Counted from the stretch's first letter, positions 1 to 9,397 are shown. The stretch: 64,000 bases of DNA from an uncultured Acetatifactor sp. (GCA_947627535.1 CANQWM010000003.1:1-64000); one strand, 5' to 3'. Numbers and translations are program-made. The notes: generated from the letters alone by a model not told the origin.

Positions 1-2
1 AC

Positions 3-89
3 TGTAAAGTATTCAATTTTCAAGGTCCGGATGGGAAGTCAGCATGGATTATCCCATGTTTTGCCCCCAGCATCATGACATTGAATTAA
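3..89 (+). CDS. C-terminal fragment of an unknown protein (5' partial)
   Basis: The frame starting at base 3 is open from the window edge to a TAA at 87-89 and reads as plausible protein (FQGPDGKSAWIIPCFAPS), about 28 residues. It overlaps the start of the frame that leads into the transglycosylase-like relic, so it may be the end of an upstream gene, or part of the same decayed gene in a third frame. No family can be assigned from so short a piece. Confidence 0.25.
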   Translation, partial: CKVFNFQGPDGKSAWIIPCFAPSIMTLN

Positions 90-132
90 TTCGATTGCTT
101 CCTTAAATAAAATTGATTCTCCGTTAACTTCG

Positions 133-802
133 ATGGAAAATAGAATAAACGAAAGTTTTAAAAGAAATAGTAAGTTTGATAATATAATTTTGGCATGGAC
201 GAATTATTGGAATATGACAATGGAACAGGAATATGGGGGCATATTATCCTGTTAGGCCAGAAGTTATTAAGGCCATGTTAGTTACTGAAACAAATTTGGG
301 CAAAGATAATAGCACTACTGATTTTGATAACAATCCAGAGCGAGACATTATGCAATGTTTGGATCCAAGAAATCCTCTGTTTTGGGTTGCTCTCGGCGAA
401 AATTCATGTACAAAACTTACTATAATAAAAGCTTCGGAAGAGACAGCAAATTGGACGGATAGATCAGGAGAAAAGACAATTACAATTTCACATCAAATAC
501 CGGGAACTGGAGAAAAAAATTTTTGGGGGAATGGTAGTTGGATAGCTGTACATGAGATTATATCAGATGATATGTCGAAGTATTATCAAGAAAAAGTCAC
601 TCCAACTTTAAGTATAGCAGTAGGAACGGGTTATTACTGTATGAGATTGAATGGTTCTGGGATGAATGGAGGAACTTCTCTCCTCAGAACTGAATATGAA
701 GCAGTAAAACTATATAATGGAGGAGGCGATCCTGATTATTGTGTGAAAGTCAATGTTGTATTAGAAAATATGGGGGTCGATTTGCTTTATGAAAATCAAT
801 AG
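133..802 (+). pseudogene. Lytic-transglycosylase-like protein, frameshifted
   Basis: Two frames together make one protein. The 5' part (ATG at 133, or earlier in the same open frame from about 85) reads FDNIILAWTNYWN and ends at a TAG just after 250. The 3' part runs from 233 to 802. It resembles an SLT-type muramidase fold: VRPEVIKAMLVTETNLG, with a glutamate where the catalytic Glu is expected, then DIMQCLDPRNP, and near the end AVKLYNGGGDPDYCVKV, like the closing YNGGG element of soluble lytic transglycosylases. The frames would join cleanly if the G5 run at 235-239 were G4. Either the gene is broken, or the 189-residue part starting at 233 is expressed alone; no ribosome site is visible before 233. 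It overlaps the next gene by 14 bases. The family call is by motif only. Confidence 0.55.
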
Positions 803-3179
803 AAGACATATTGGGGTTAAGCTTTTTAAGGGAATTCTTTTATTGATATGTGTAAGTGGATTCATTTTTAGTTGTTCAGGACAGAAATCAGGTAAAAGTG
901 TGCTGGAAACATATATCTGCCCGACCGATTACACACAGATTACCTATGCGGACGGTTATTATTATTTTCAAAGCGAGGCAGATAACTTTTATTTGTACCG
1001 TTCAAAAGAAAACGGCAGAGAAGCGGAATGTCTGGTTCAGGATGCGGTAAAGGAGCTTTACATATTGGACAACTGGGTGTATTTTACGGATCTTTCTGAG
1101 GGCTCCGCACTCTACAGGGTCAGAACGGACGGCGGTGAGCCGGAAATGGTGTGCAGTGAAGAAATTGAGAGATTTTTTCCTGTTGGAGAAATGTTCTTTT
1201 GCTTATCGGAAGCAGAAAACGGAATTGGCAGAATTTTTTCCTGTACCTTGGAAGGGACATGTAAAGAGCTTTATCAGGGGAAGTGTGATTGGATTTGCAC
1301 AGATGGGAATCTGATATATGCAGAAAACCGGACAGGAGATGAAGCACAGCGTCAGATCATGGCTATGGACACGGAAGGGAAAGTGCTGCAGCAATATCCG
1401 CATTATGAATGTTTTATTCCGACCCAAGAGGCGCTGTATTATTACTCTGCAGAGCAAGGAGAAATTCCTGGACAAATTATCAGGGTGGATAAGGAAACGG
1501 GAAAGGAAATCTGTGTGCAGATACCGGAAGGGGATTGGACGGGCTGTGATTATACCGTGCATCATGGCCGGATTTATGTTCTGTGTTGCTCTTCGCAGGA
1601 GTATACAGCTTTTCGATATGATGAAAAAAACGGTACTTTTACGGCATTGCATCTTCCCGTGAAAATCGCAGGGGAACCTACACTATTTTCTAAAATAGAC
1701 AATGCCGTTTATTTTGTAAACGATGAATTATTTGCAAAGGTATTTGTTGAGGACGGAAAAGGTCAGCTTTGGAATTGCCTTGGGGGAACAGAGGGAAAAG
1801 CGGAACTCTTTGAAAATATGGATGCTCCGGTAGCGGTGAATACGTCATTGGAGGGGTTTGCCCAGCAAAGCTCGTTTTATCGGGAGGGGTATTTGGATAC
1901 GGACATTGAGTATTCAGAAAATGTGGATAACGACGGACAGGGACATACTGTGGTAATGGTCATTACAGTGCCGAAAATAGCGGCTGATGTTCCTGCCGCA
2001 GAGCTCATTAATCAGAAGATCAGAGAAGATGCGGAGAAATTTTACCAGGAACAGAATCTGTTTCTGGCAGATGTCAAAAAAGAAGATACGGAGTCAGAAG
2101 TTCTATATGGGAAATACATTTGTGTTTCTGCCTATGCAGGGGAGGACTATATCAGCCTTGTGTATGAAAAATATCTTGCTGCAAATTCCGGTTATTCAGG
2201 AGGCTGGGAATATGTGACTAAACTATATTCCTCAAAAACGGGAGAAGAACTGGAGTTGGAAGATTTGTTTTCGGTAGATTCCCAACGACTTTGCTTAAGA
2301 TTATCTTTCCTGCTCAGGAAAACAGAGAAGGGATTTGACTGCTTTTCAGATGATTTGTTTCTCAGGAGGGGAAACTATCCGGAATACAGAACTTATTATT
2401 GTATGACAGGTAAAGGTCTGGACGTCTTTTTTGTAGAGGATATGCGGACGGGAAAAGAATATCATTTTCTCATTTCTTATAGTGAATTACAGGATATTAT
2501 GTCTGATGGTCCGGAGAAAAGCGCAAGGGAATATGAGCACTGGACGGATTTTTGCGAGGATTTTGATTTGCCCTATGCCGGTCAGAAAATGGTCGATATT
2601 CTCAGAGAGGAGTATGGGAAGATATCTTTTCAGGGGACGTTTGAGCAGGGAGATCCGGAATGCTATGACGAATACAAGGCATATTTCTTAAAGCTGGTAA
2701 ATAACGAAATCCCTTTTACGGACATGGAAACAGGGGAACAGTGTTATTTAAAGGAGATTCAGGACTTAGAGGATCTAGAGCAGTTTCGGGACGGGTCCCT
2801 TCCCGCCGTCAATCGGAAGCTGTACTACTTTTTCGATGCGGACGGGGACGGAGCGCCGAAGCTGGGCGTCAGGAATCCTTATCACCACACGACGCAATAT
2901 ATCTTTCGGTATGACAGGGAAAAAGAAGAATGTTTTTTTTGGAACGCGATGGAGGGAAGCTGGTATTTTCTGCTTTGCAGCAGGAAGGTCGCCTGGCCGT
3001 GGGACGGGAAATATTTATCCTATGAACAATTGGACGCAGAGGGAAAAGTCGAACTCAGTACCTTGATAGTCACTAACCGGAACAATGAGGAGGGCCTGTA
3101 TGTGGTCATGCTGCCGGAATACAGGGAGGAAGATGAGAAAATAGAAATTACCGAGCTTATGCGGGAACAAGGAATCTAA
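789..3179 (+). CDS. Large lipoprotein with DUF5050-like and DUF3298-like regions, C-terminally truncated
   Basis: 796 residues. An N-terminal hydrophobic signal ends in IFSCSGQ, a weak lipobox, so export and lipid anchoring are likely. Residues about 40-350 are repeats of short Tyr-rich strands (YYYFQSEADNFYLYR, NWVYFTDL), like the DUF5050 beta-propeller of clostridial surface proteins. Residues about 360-560 resemble the DUF3298/RsiV-like extracellular domain. From about residue 580 (YEHWTDFCEDFDLPY) it carries a module that recurs almost unchanged in the gene at 5007-6053. That copy continues about 50 residues further; here a TAA replaces the Tyr codon in GIY, so this protein is shortened. 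Shared acidic motif: FDADGDGAP, possibly Ca2+-binding. Function unknown; a cell-envelope role is inferred. Confidence 0.75.
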   Translation: MKINRRHIGVKLFKGILLLICVSGFIFSCSGQKSGKSVLETYICPTDYTQITYADGYYYFQSEADNFYLYRSKENGREAECLVQDAVKELYILDNWVYFTDLSEGSALYRVRTDGGEPEMVCSEEIERFFPVGEMFFCLSEAENGIGRIFSCTLEGTCKELYQGKCDWICTDGNLIYAENRTGDEAQRQIMAMDTEGKVLQQYPHYECFIPTQEALYYYSAEQGEIPGQIIRVDKETGKEICVQIPEGDWTGCDYTVHHGRIYVLCCSSQEYTAFRYDEKNGTFTALHLPVKIAGEPTLFSKIDNAVYFVNDELFAKVFVEDGKGQLWNCLGGTEGKAELFENMDAPVAVNTSLEGFAQQSSFYREGYLDTDIEYSENVDNDGQGHTVVMVITVPKIAADVPAAELINQKIREDAEKFYQEQNLFLADVKKEDTESEVLYGKYICVSAYAGEDYISLVYEKYLAANSGYSGGWEYVTKLYSSKTGEELELEDLFSVDSQRLCLRLSFLLRKTEKGFDCFSDDLFLRRGNYPEYRTYYCMTGKGLDVFFVEDMRTGKEYHFLISYSELQDIMSDGPEKSAREYEHWTDFCEDFDLPYAGQKMVDILREEYGKISFQGTFEQGDPECYDEYKAYFLKLVNNEIPFTDMETGEQCYLKEIQDLEDLEQFRDGSLPAVNRKLYYFFDADGDGAPKLGVRNPYHHTTQYIFRYDREKEECFFWNAMEGSWYFLLCSRKVAWPWDGKYLSYEQLDAEGKVELSTLIVTNRNNEEGLYVVMLPEYREEDEKIEITELMREQGI

Positions 3180-3311
3180 GAACGCAGCGACGGCCGCTGG
3201 TTCTTCAGGGTGACAAAAGGGCAGGCCGAAGAACTAATGGTGCCCTATTAGGAAGCCTATGAAAGGGCGGAGGAGCAGATAGAAGAGGTGACCTATAGTT
3301 ATGAGGAATTA
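3180..3311 (+). pseudogene. Decayed C-terminus of the duplicated surface module
   Basis: Reading on in frame after the TAA at 3177-3179 gives GRWFFRVTKGQAEELMVPY, a second stop (TAG 3249-3251), then EAYERAEEQIEEVTYSYEEL. This matches the intact tail of the paralogue ending at 6053 almost residue for residue. The relic continues in frame into the next lipoprotein gene, so that gene appears to have a false upstream start (GTG 3288) made of relic sequence. Confidence 0.8.
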
Positions 3312-3356
3312 TTTTTGATTTTGCGTATAATACCGGAGAAAGAGGTGTCATCGTTT

Positions 3357-4805
3357 ATGGGGATAATCCAGAGTATATTACTTACTAAATGTAAGCGACT
3401 TGTTATACTGCTATTGCTATGCCTAATACCAAGTGCGTGCGGCATTGCCGAAAATGAATCATATGGAACAGAAGATACCACAAATGGAATTGGCTCGGAA
3501 AGTGAGATGGCAGAAGATGATAATTTTACGCAGCTGGATATAGAACGGGCAACAGCACTTCTCGACCATGATCTGTTGAGTATCAGGGCCTTTACTTCTG
3601 CACGGTGGGTAGAAGACATGATACGGGAAGAAATCTGTGATTCGGCGGAAGCCGCACAAGGATCCTTCGAGGCAGTGGTGAGTGAGCATGGTGTTATCCC
3701 AGACGGATTGGTGATACTTTTGGAGGAAGCATTTTATCATTCTGTCGGTCCCGATATCAGAAAAGAGGACAGCGCATATCAAAAAATACTGGCGGATCTG
3801 GGCGCAAATGAATATGAAATGAGCCTGGAGGATTTAATTACAGCTTTTCCGGAAGTAGAAGCAGCGAAAGAACAATTGGAAGACCGATATGCTGCCATCG
3901 AATTACTATCCGAACAGACAAATGCACCCTGTGATATTGGAGACATATTTCATATGGAGGGGAATCGTTATTTGTTTGAATGGAAATCGGGGGGCTCTGA
4001 CGGTGCGATGTCTGTACGGCTCACGGAGTATCAGGATGGCAGTTTCCATACCCTTATAGAGTTTGAAATAAGTCGGGCCGGAGGCAGGCTCATAAAATAT
4101 GAAAACGATTTTTATTACGTTTTTCTATTAGACAACAGTATTTCAGCCGACTTTCATGATGATGTTGGAACAATTGGGATGAGAATATACAAAATCGGGG
4201 AAAACGCTGCTGTTGATAATCTTTCCATCTATTATCTGCCGAAAGAGTATCTATGGGAAGAACAGGACTCCTCTCCGGAATTCCCGGGGCTGGGAAATTA
4301 TATAGAGCTGCTGCAGAGCAAGGCAGAATATTGGGATATTGCTGATGGCTATGCAAGCCGCTATTTTCAACCGCGCATCAGGGGAGATGAAATAAAGGTC
4401 ACGGACATTGATACAGATAATCTTAAATATCCTTCCACTGAGGTATATCAGGCAGATGTGGCCAATCTGGGACTCCCTGTTTATATACAGTGGTGCAGGG
4501 AATCCAACGGATATGAGATAAGGTTTTCTCTTATGGATTCCAAAACAAATATGTTACAGGAATTAGAACAGTTAAGTATCGATGAAGGAAGTCACCCTCT
4601 TGTCCTTAGACTGGTTGATATGTGGTTCAAGGAGATAGATGGTAAAACGCTGACTTTCAGCCTATATTATGTTTCGGATTATAGTTATCTGCTGAATGTG
4701 GTACTGCTTGAGGGAGGCGAGGCAAAGCCGATCAACGCATGGACGCTTTTGCCACAGAGAGAATTTGTCTTGTCAGAGGGAAAAGTGTTTAGTACGAAAG
4801 GGTAA
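3357..4805 (+). CDS. Lipoprotein of unknown function
   Basis: 482 residues from the ATG at 3357, chosen because AGAGGTG lies about 10 bases upstream and a normal signal peptide follows (basic, then VILLLLCLIPSACG with a lipobox Cys). An upstream GTG at 3288 lies in relic sequence and is rejected. The mature protein is acidic and rich in Asp, Glu and Tyr, with no further membrane segment. I recognise no domain. It sits between two copies of a duplicated module (2527-3310 and 5245-6050), so recombination between them would delete it. It is probably surface-exposed through a diacylglycerol anchor. Confidence 0.7.
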   Translation: MGIIQSILLTKCKRLVILLLLCLIPSACGIAENESYGTEDTTNGIGSESEMAEDDNFTQLDIERATALLDHDLLSIRAFTSARWVEDMIREEICDSAEAAQGSFEAVVSEHGVIPDGLVILLEEAFYHSVGPDIRKEDSAYQKILADLGANEYEMSLEDLITAFPEVEAAKEQLEDRYAAIELLSEQTNAPCDIGDIFHMEGNRYLFEWKSGGSDGAMSVRLTEYQDGSFHTLIEFEISRAGGRLIKYENDFYYVFLLDNSISADFHDDVGTIGMRIYKIGENAAVDNLSIYYLPKEYLWEEQDSSPEFPGLGNYIELLQSKAEYWDIADGYASRYFQPRIRGDEIKVTDIDTDNLKYPSTEVYQADVANLGLPVYIQWCRESNGYEIRFSLMDSKTNMLQELEQLSIDEGSHPLVLRLVDMWFKEIDGKTLTFSLYYVSDYSYLLNVVLLEGGEAKPINAWTLLPQREFVLSEGKVFSTKG

Positions 4806-5006
4806 AGAGATGTTTTGAATTGTAATATCATGCTGAAACATGGGATTAGAGACAAAAGACAATGGCAAAAACAACAGTTAAAAGCAGTAGTTTACAAATG
4901 GGTTAGTTGGACAAGTGATTACACATGGAAAGAAAGGGTTTGATGAGCCATTGACTGAAAGTGAAGGCGGCGTATGCTTTGATGTAGCGCGGAGGAGAGT
5001 GGAATA

Positions 5007-6053
5007 ATGAGGAAGAAAATTGCAGGGCTGGTCTGCATATGCGCTGTGTTCCTAGTATTGGGAATGGCATATTTGATTTTTCATGGAGACATATGGCAGA
5101 AGAATAAGAATACTGAGACATTCGAAAGCCTAAGGTCAGAGCTGGGACAGGAGTCGGAGACCACCGCACAGGAAGAATTGACCGCATCAAACATAGGTGA
5201 GATCAGCATTGATAAGATCGTGCCGAAAGAAGGCACGGCAGTATATGAGCACTGGACGGATTTTTGCAAGGATTTTGATCTTCCCTATGCCAATCAGAAA
5301 ATGGTCGATCTTCTCAGAGAAGAATACGGGAAAATCTCTTTTCAGGGGACGTTCGAGCAGGGAGATCCGGAATGTTATGACGAATACAAGGTATATTTCT
5401 TAAAGTTAGTAAATAACGAAATTCCTTTTACGGACATGGAAACGGGGGAGCGGCGTTATTTAAAGGAGATTCAGGACTTAGAGGATCTGGAGCAGTTTCG
5501 GGACGAGTCCCTTCCCGCCGCTGATCGGAAGCTGTACTACTTTTTCGATGCGGACGGGGACGGAGCGCCGGAACTGGGCGTCAGGAATCCTTATCACCAT
5601 GCTACGCAATATATCTTTCGGTATGACAGGGAAAAAGAAGAATGCTTTTTATGGCACGCGATGGAGGGAAGCTGGTATTCTCTGCTTGGCAGCAGGAAGG
5701 TCGCCTGGCCGTGGGACGGAAAATATTTATCCTATGAACAATTGGACGCAGAGGGAAAAGTCGAACTCAGTACCTTTATCATCACCAACCGGTACAATGA
5801 CGATGTGAGCCTGTATGTGGTCATGCTGCCGGAATACAGGGAGGAAGATAAGAAAATCGAAATTACCGATCTTATGCGGGAACAGGGAATTTACGAACGC
5901 GGCGGCGACCGCTGGTTCTTCAGGGTGACGAAAGAGCAGGCCGAAGAGATGATGTCTCCCTATTGGGATGCCTATGACCGGGCGGAGGAACAGATGGAAA
6001 AAGTTAAGTTTAGTTATGAGGAATTGTTTGAGGAAGGGAATGTAAACAAATAG
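5007..6053 (+). CDS. Membrane-anchored extracellular protein, intact copy of duplicated module
   Basis: 348 residues. GGAGGAG lies about 10 bases before the ATG. An N-terminal uncleaved-looking anchor (LVCICAVFLVLGMAYLIF) is followed by a charged linker and, from about residue 80, the module shared with the protein at 789-3179 (YEHWTDFC, FQGTFEQGDPECYDEYK, FDADGDGAPELGV, WPWDGKYLSYEQLD). Here the C-terminus is complete (GGDRWFFRVTKEQAEEMM ... YEELFEEGNVNK). The DxDxDG element suggests a Ca2+-binding loop. Near-identity of the DNA suggests recent duplication. Role unknown. Confidence 0.75.
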   Translation: MRKKIAGLVCICAVFLVLGMAYLIFHGDIWQKNKNTETFESLRSELGQESETTAQEELTASNIGEISIDKIVPKEGTAVYEHWTDFCKDFDLPYANQKMVDLLREEYGKISFQGTFEQGDPECYDEYKVYFLKLVNNEIPFTDMETGERRYLKEIQDLEDLEQFRDESLPAADRKLYYFFDADGDGAPELGVRNPYHHATQYIFRYDREKEECFLWHAMEGSWYSLLGSRKVAWPWDGKYLSYEQLDAEGKVELSTFIITNRYNDDVSLYVVMLPEYREEDKKIEITDLMREQGIYERGGDRWFFRVTKEQAEEMMSPYWDAYDRAEEQMEKVKFSYEELFEEGNVNK

Positions 6054-6158
6054 CAACGTTTTCCAATGTTACAACTATTATACAAAAGGGCTTTACAATC
6101 CTATCCGAAAACGGCTTCAGGGCTGAAACGACATGATTGGAACGGGAGGACGGACAGG

Positions 6159-8441
6159 ATGTGTAAAATGCGGAAAACGGCAGTATTGCTGGCGGCGGTT
6201 CTGATACTGGTATCGGGCTGCGGGAAAGAGGGAACCCCGGATGTGCACAGAACCGGGACAGGCGCTGCTCTGGAGGATGGCGATGACGGAACCGGCGATC
6301 AGGAGCCGGACGGGGAAAAGAGACATTCCTGGAATGTCACTCATATCGCTTTGGAGGATTCCTATGAACTTGCAACCATAAAGGATGACCGCGTTTACGG
6401 GTGCTTCCGCACCGACGGGGGCTATTCGGTTTCGGTGCAGGATATCGTGACGGGTGAAAGCGGGGGAAGGTTTTTCCTGCCGGGCGTTGCCGAAGTGCAG
6501 AATATCACGGTGGACGCCCGGGACAGGCTGTGTCTTTTCGGCGTGGGGGAGCAGGGAAATGCTCTGTGGCAGATCAATCCGGGCGGTGAGATCCATACGG
6601 TGGAGAATAAAGAACTGGAGACGGCGGAAAGCTTTGATACCCAGAAAGGCTTTTGGGCGGACTCCAATGGTTTTTACTATCTGTGGTATCAGCTTGACGT
6701 GCCATGCTCCGAAGTCTATGAAGATGGCAGAGAGGACGTATATACGTTCCTCGACAGAATATATGTGCTGGATCAGGACATGAATGTTCTCTGTTATGAG
6801 CAGGTGCCGGATTCCTACGGGAATAAGCTGGTAAGCCTGCTTTTTGACGAAGAGGGCGTTCCGATGATTCTTGCGAGGGATGAGGACGGCTATTACACGC
6901 GCAGGGTCAGGACCAAAGATGGGGAAGCGTACGAAGCCAACCGTCTGGACGAGGCGGATGAGGATGTCATGTATCGTCTGGAAACAGGAGGAAAGATGGC
7001 GTTGACCGGCGACGGGCTGTTGTATGCAGCGGACGGCGCGCTGCATCTTTACCGGATGAACGCTCCGGAAGGAGAGAACGACGAAGCGTTTCTGGATCTT
7101 GCGCTTGGCGGCGTTTTTCAGGAGGATATCGTCTATCTCGGAATGCGGGGAGGGACCGTCGAGATCATAGATCGCGCGCCGGAAAGCGGAGAGTCCGAGT
7201 ATACCCGGTTTGAAGCCGGGGAAAGCGGGCAGACGGTGCTTTCTCTCGGGGTCATGACGCTGGATCCCGCGCTGCGTAAGACGATCACGGCTTTTAACAG
7301 GTCTCAGGATCAGGTAAGGATCGATCCCGTGGACTATGTGGAGGATTACGATTACGAGTCGGCTTATGAAAGGCTGAAACTGGACGTGCTGAAGGGCAGC
7401 GCGCCGGATCTTTTCGACGCCGGCGGGATCGACTATGAAATTCTGGCGGACAAAGGAGTTTTTCTTGACCTGTATGAATTTATGGACCGCGACCCGGAAT
7501 GCGGCAGAGAGGAAATGGTTTCCAGCGTGCTGAAAGCGTATGAGACCGAGGGGCATTTATATGTCCTTGCGCCCGCGTTCAGCGTATTTACCGTCTGGGG
7601 CGGAAGCAGTCTGGTTCAGGGGCGGGACGGCGTGAGCATGGAGGAACTGATAGGGCTTCTTCGGGACAGCGGTGGAGATATCAACAGTATTTATGGATTT
7701 TCCGCCGATGAAGGCGTACTGCGGACTCTTTGCGCGCAGGGTATGGATGAATTTATCGACTGGGAACAGGGGACATGCAGTTTTACGTCGAAGGAGTTTC
7801 TGGATCTGCTGGAGTTTGCGAAGGGATACGAGGGACCCCATCCGGAGGGTATGTACGGGGCGATCCGAAGCGGGAAGATATTGCTGTCGCTGGGCGTGAT
7901 CAATTCTGTGGAAAGCTGCCGTCTGCAGTCGGAGCTGTTCGGCGAAAAAATACAGTTCATCGGTTATCCCACCGCGGAGGGGTCCGGCTCCAGAGTGTAT
8001 TTCAACGGTACGAGGCTGGCGATCAACGCAAAAACGGAGTATCCGGACGAAGCATGGGAATTTGTGAGGTATTGCCTGTTAAGCGATTATGACGGAACCG
8101 GGTTTCCGGTGGTGAGAGCGCGGCTTGAAAAAGCGCTGGAAAAGTCTCTGGAGGAAGAAATGACGGAAGACGAAAACGGCGGCAGAAGCCCCGTCTATAG
8201 AATATCTTATTTCGAGCCGGAAAACGATGTGAGCATTCTGGTGGAGAAGGCGGATCAGGCAGATGTGGACGCAGTCCGGGAACTTGTGGAAAAAGCTTCG
8301 GGAAAGTACGAGTACCATAATGAGATACAGAACATTATAGAGGAAGAGGCGGAGGCTTATTTCCAGGGACAGAAATCCGCGGAGGAAGCGGCGGCGATCA
8401 TTCAGAACAGGGTTCAGCTGTATCTGGACGAGAGAAATTGA
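6159..8441 (+). CDS. ABC-type extracellular solute-binding lipoprotein with N-terminal propeller-like region
   Basis: 760 residues from the ATG at 6159, which has GGGAGGA 8 bases upstream and is followed at once by a lipoprotein signal (LLAAVLILVSGCGKEG). Residues about 60-350 are strand-rich and propeller-like. From about 360 the sequence follows the family-1 solute-binding fold (DPALRKTITAFNRSQDQVR, APDLFDAGGIDYEILADKG, YFNGTRLAINAKTEYPDEAW). The fusion is longer than a classic sugar-binding protein (400-450 residues) but resembles a type common in Lachnospiraceae. No permease or ATPase gene is adjacent, so substrate and partner are unknown; a sugar or oligosaccharide is inferred from family. 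Confidence 0.8.
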   Translation: MCKMRKTAVLLAAVLILVSGCGKEGTPDVHRTGTGAALEDGDDGTGDQEPDGEKRHSWNVTHIALEDSYELATIKDDRVYGCFRTDGGYSVSVQDIVTGESGGRFFLPGVAEVQNITVDARDRLCLFGVGEQGNALWQINPGGEIHTVENKELETAESFDTQKGFWADSNGFYYLWYQLDVPCSEVYEDGREDVYTFLDRIYVLDQDMNVLCYEQVPDSYGNKLVSLLFDEEGVPMILARDEDGYYTRRVRTKDGEAYEANRLDEADEDVMYRLETGGKMALTGDGLLYAADGALHLYRMNAPEGENDEAFLDLALGGVFQEDIVYLGMRGGTVEIIDRAPESGESEYTRFEAGESGQTVLSLGVMTLDPALRKTITAFNRSQDQVRIDPVDYVEDYDYESAYERLKLDVLKGSAPDLFDAGGIDYEILADKGVFLDLYEFMDRDPECGREEMVSSVLKAYETEGHLYVLAPAFSVFTVWGGSSLVQGRDGVSMEELIGLLRDSGGDINSIYGFSADEGVLRTLCAQGMDEFIDWEQGTCSFTSKEFLDLLEFAKGYEGPHPEGMYGAIRSGKILLSLGVINSVESCRLQSELFGEKIQFIGYPTAEGSGSRVYFNGTRLAINAKTEYPDEAWEFVRYCLLSDYDGTGFPVVRARLEKALEKSLEEEMTEDENGGRSPVYRISYFEPENDVSILVEKADQADVDAVRELVEKASGKYEYHNEIQNIIEEEAEAYFQGQKSAEEAAAIIQNRVQLYLDERN

Positions 8442-8445
8442 TCAG

Positions 8446-8470
8446 AGATATTGATATTAGATATTGATAT
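8446..8470 (+). repeat. Short tandem repeat
   Basis: AGATATTGATAT occurs twice in direct succession (8446-8458 and 8459-8470) just after the solute-binding gene. It lies in the 136-base gap before the coat-protein pair. No function is evident. Confidence 0.5.
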
Positions 8471-8577
8471 GAAAGAAAACGCCGTTATGTATATTTTTTC
8501 CTTTATGAGCCAAACTATTCTTGAAGGACGTCCGCATTACCAGCGCGGGGCCAAAAAAATTCAAGGAGGTCACGGAT

Positions 8578-8763
8578 ATGAGCAACATTTCGGAACTGGA
8601 TCTGCAGAACCTGCGTCATCTTATCGGCGGTTTCGATACCACCCACTGTAAGATGCAGGCTTATGCCAAGGAGGCGGAGGACCCTCAGATCAGGCAGTTT
8701 TTTGAGAAGGGCGCGAAGTCCGCTATGGACAACAAGCAGCAGCTGATGAAGTTTTTGAACTGA
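8578..8763 (+). CDS. Small spore-coat-associated protein
   Basis: 61 residues from the ATG at 8578, preceded by a near-ideal AAGGAGGT at 8563-8570. It is helical and polar (DLQNLRHLIGGFDTTHCKM ... IRQFFEKGAKSAMDNKQQL), a pattern seen in small ferritin-like or coat-associated clostridial proteins encoded beside a CotF-type gene. The next gene is such a partner, which supports the call. No signal peptide. Confidence 0.6.
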   Translation: MSNISELDLQNLRHLIGGFDTTHCKMQAYAKEAEDPQIRQFFEKGAKSAMDNKQQLMKFLN

Positions 8764-8838
8764 GAAACGCCCGGGGCTGTGCCGGCGCGGCACCGCAGGC
8801 CCGGACAGGAGAAGATGCTGCGCAGAAAAGAGGGAAAA

Positions 8839-9093
8839 ATGCAGGAAAAAATTATGGTGGCCGACACTCTGGCCGGTATCAACGGAGAACTCACCCGGTA
8901 TGCGGGGATGATCGCACAGTCTGAGAATAAGGAGTTGAAGCAGACGCTGAAGCAGCTGAGAAACGCATGCGAGCAGTCTCAGGAAGAGCTTTACCAGATC
9001 GCGAGGGAAAAGTCCTATTACGTTCCCGCCAGCAAAGCGACCGAGGAAGAAGTGGCACATGTGCGCCAGCTGTTTACCCAGGGGACACTTTAA
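8839..9093 (+). CDS. CotF-type spore coat protein
   Basis: 84 residues from the ATG at 8839 (AGAGGG upstream). The sequence (KIMVADTLAGINGELTRYA ... CEQSQEELYQIAREKSYYVP) matches the CotF/YhcQ spore coat family of short helical proteins ending in a Tyr-Pro-rich tail. It lies 75 bases after the preceding small gene and is probably co-transcribed. A strong terminator follows at 9151. Its role in sporulation is known for the family and inferred here. Confidence 0.75.
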   Translation: MQEKIMVADTLAGINGELTRYAGMIAQSENKELKQTLKQLRNACEQSQEELYQIAREKSYYVPASKATEEEVAHVRQLFTQGTL

Positions 9094-9150
9094 GAGATGT
9101 AACAGGTTAGAACTGCGGATGGAAATATTTCCGCAAAATCCCGGCAATCA

Positions 9151-9190
9151 GGCACAGGCCGTCGCATAAAAGCGGCGGCCTGTGCCTTTC
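9151..9190 (+). terminator. Intrinsic terminator of the coat-protein operon
   Basis: GGCACAGGCCG (9151-9161) pairs exactly with CGGCCTGTGCC (9176-9186). The stem extends inward with CGC/GCG, and TTTC follows. The rest of the 9094-9397 gap holds a promoter (9228-9257) and a 130-base leader before the secreted repeat protein. Confidence 0.85.
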
Positions 9191-9227
9191 AGCCTTTCAG
9201 GCAGGCTTTTTGAGTCCTCCGCTGTTA

Positions 9228-9257
9228 TTGAAATTTGACAAAGGAAAATGGTATAAT
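9228..9257 (+). promoter_or_regulatory. Sigma-A-type promoter for the secreted repeat protein
   Basis: TTGAAA at 9228-9233 and TATAAT at 9252-9257, spacing 18. A closer TTGACA at 9235 would give a spacing of only 11 and is unlikely to be used. The transcript would have a leader of about 135 bases. Confidence 0.6.
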
Positions 9258-9397
9258 CGTATCTGTAGAGTGTATTTCGCTGTTTGCAGATTCCACACGG
9301 ATTCCAAATAGCCGCCACACGCATTCCTCATTTATGGCTTATCCTGTAATCACTGACGGAAGGAAAGAAGTCAGAATCATGAAAGGTGGAATAAGCT

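Noticed and set aside
3288..3356. Upstream GTG start for the lipoprotein at 3357
   Set aside because: The extra residues equal the tail of the decayed duplicated module, and a signal peptide follows only from 3357.
6117..7556. 479-residue antisense frame over the solute-binding gene
   Set aside because: No signal, domain or ribosome site; the plus strand carries a clear lipoprotein gene.
9235..9257. TTGACA at 9235 as the -35 of the secreted protein promoter
   Set aside because: It would leave only 11 bases to TATAAT; TTGAAA at 9228 gives a normal spacing.
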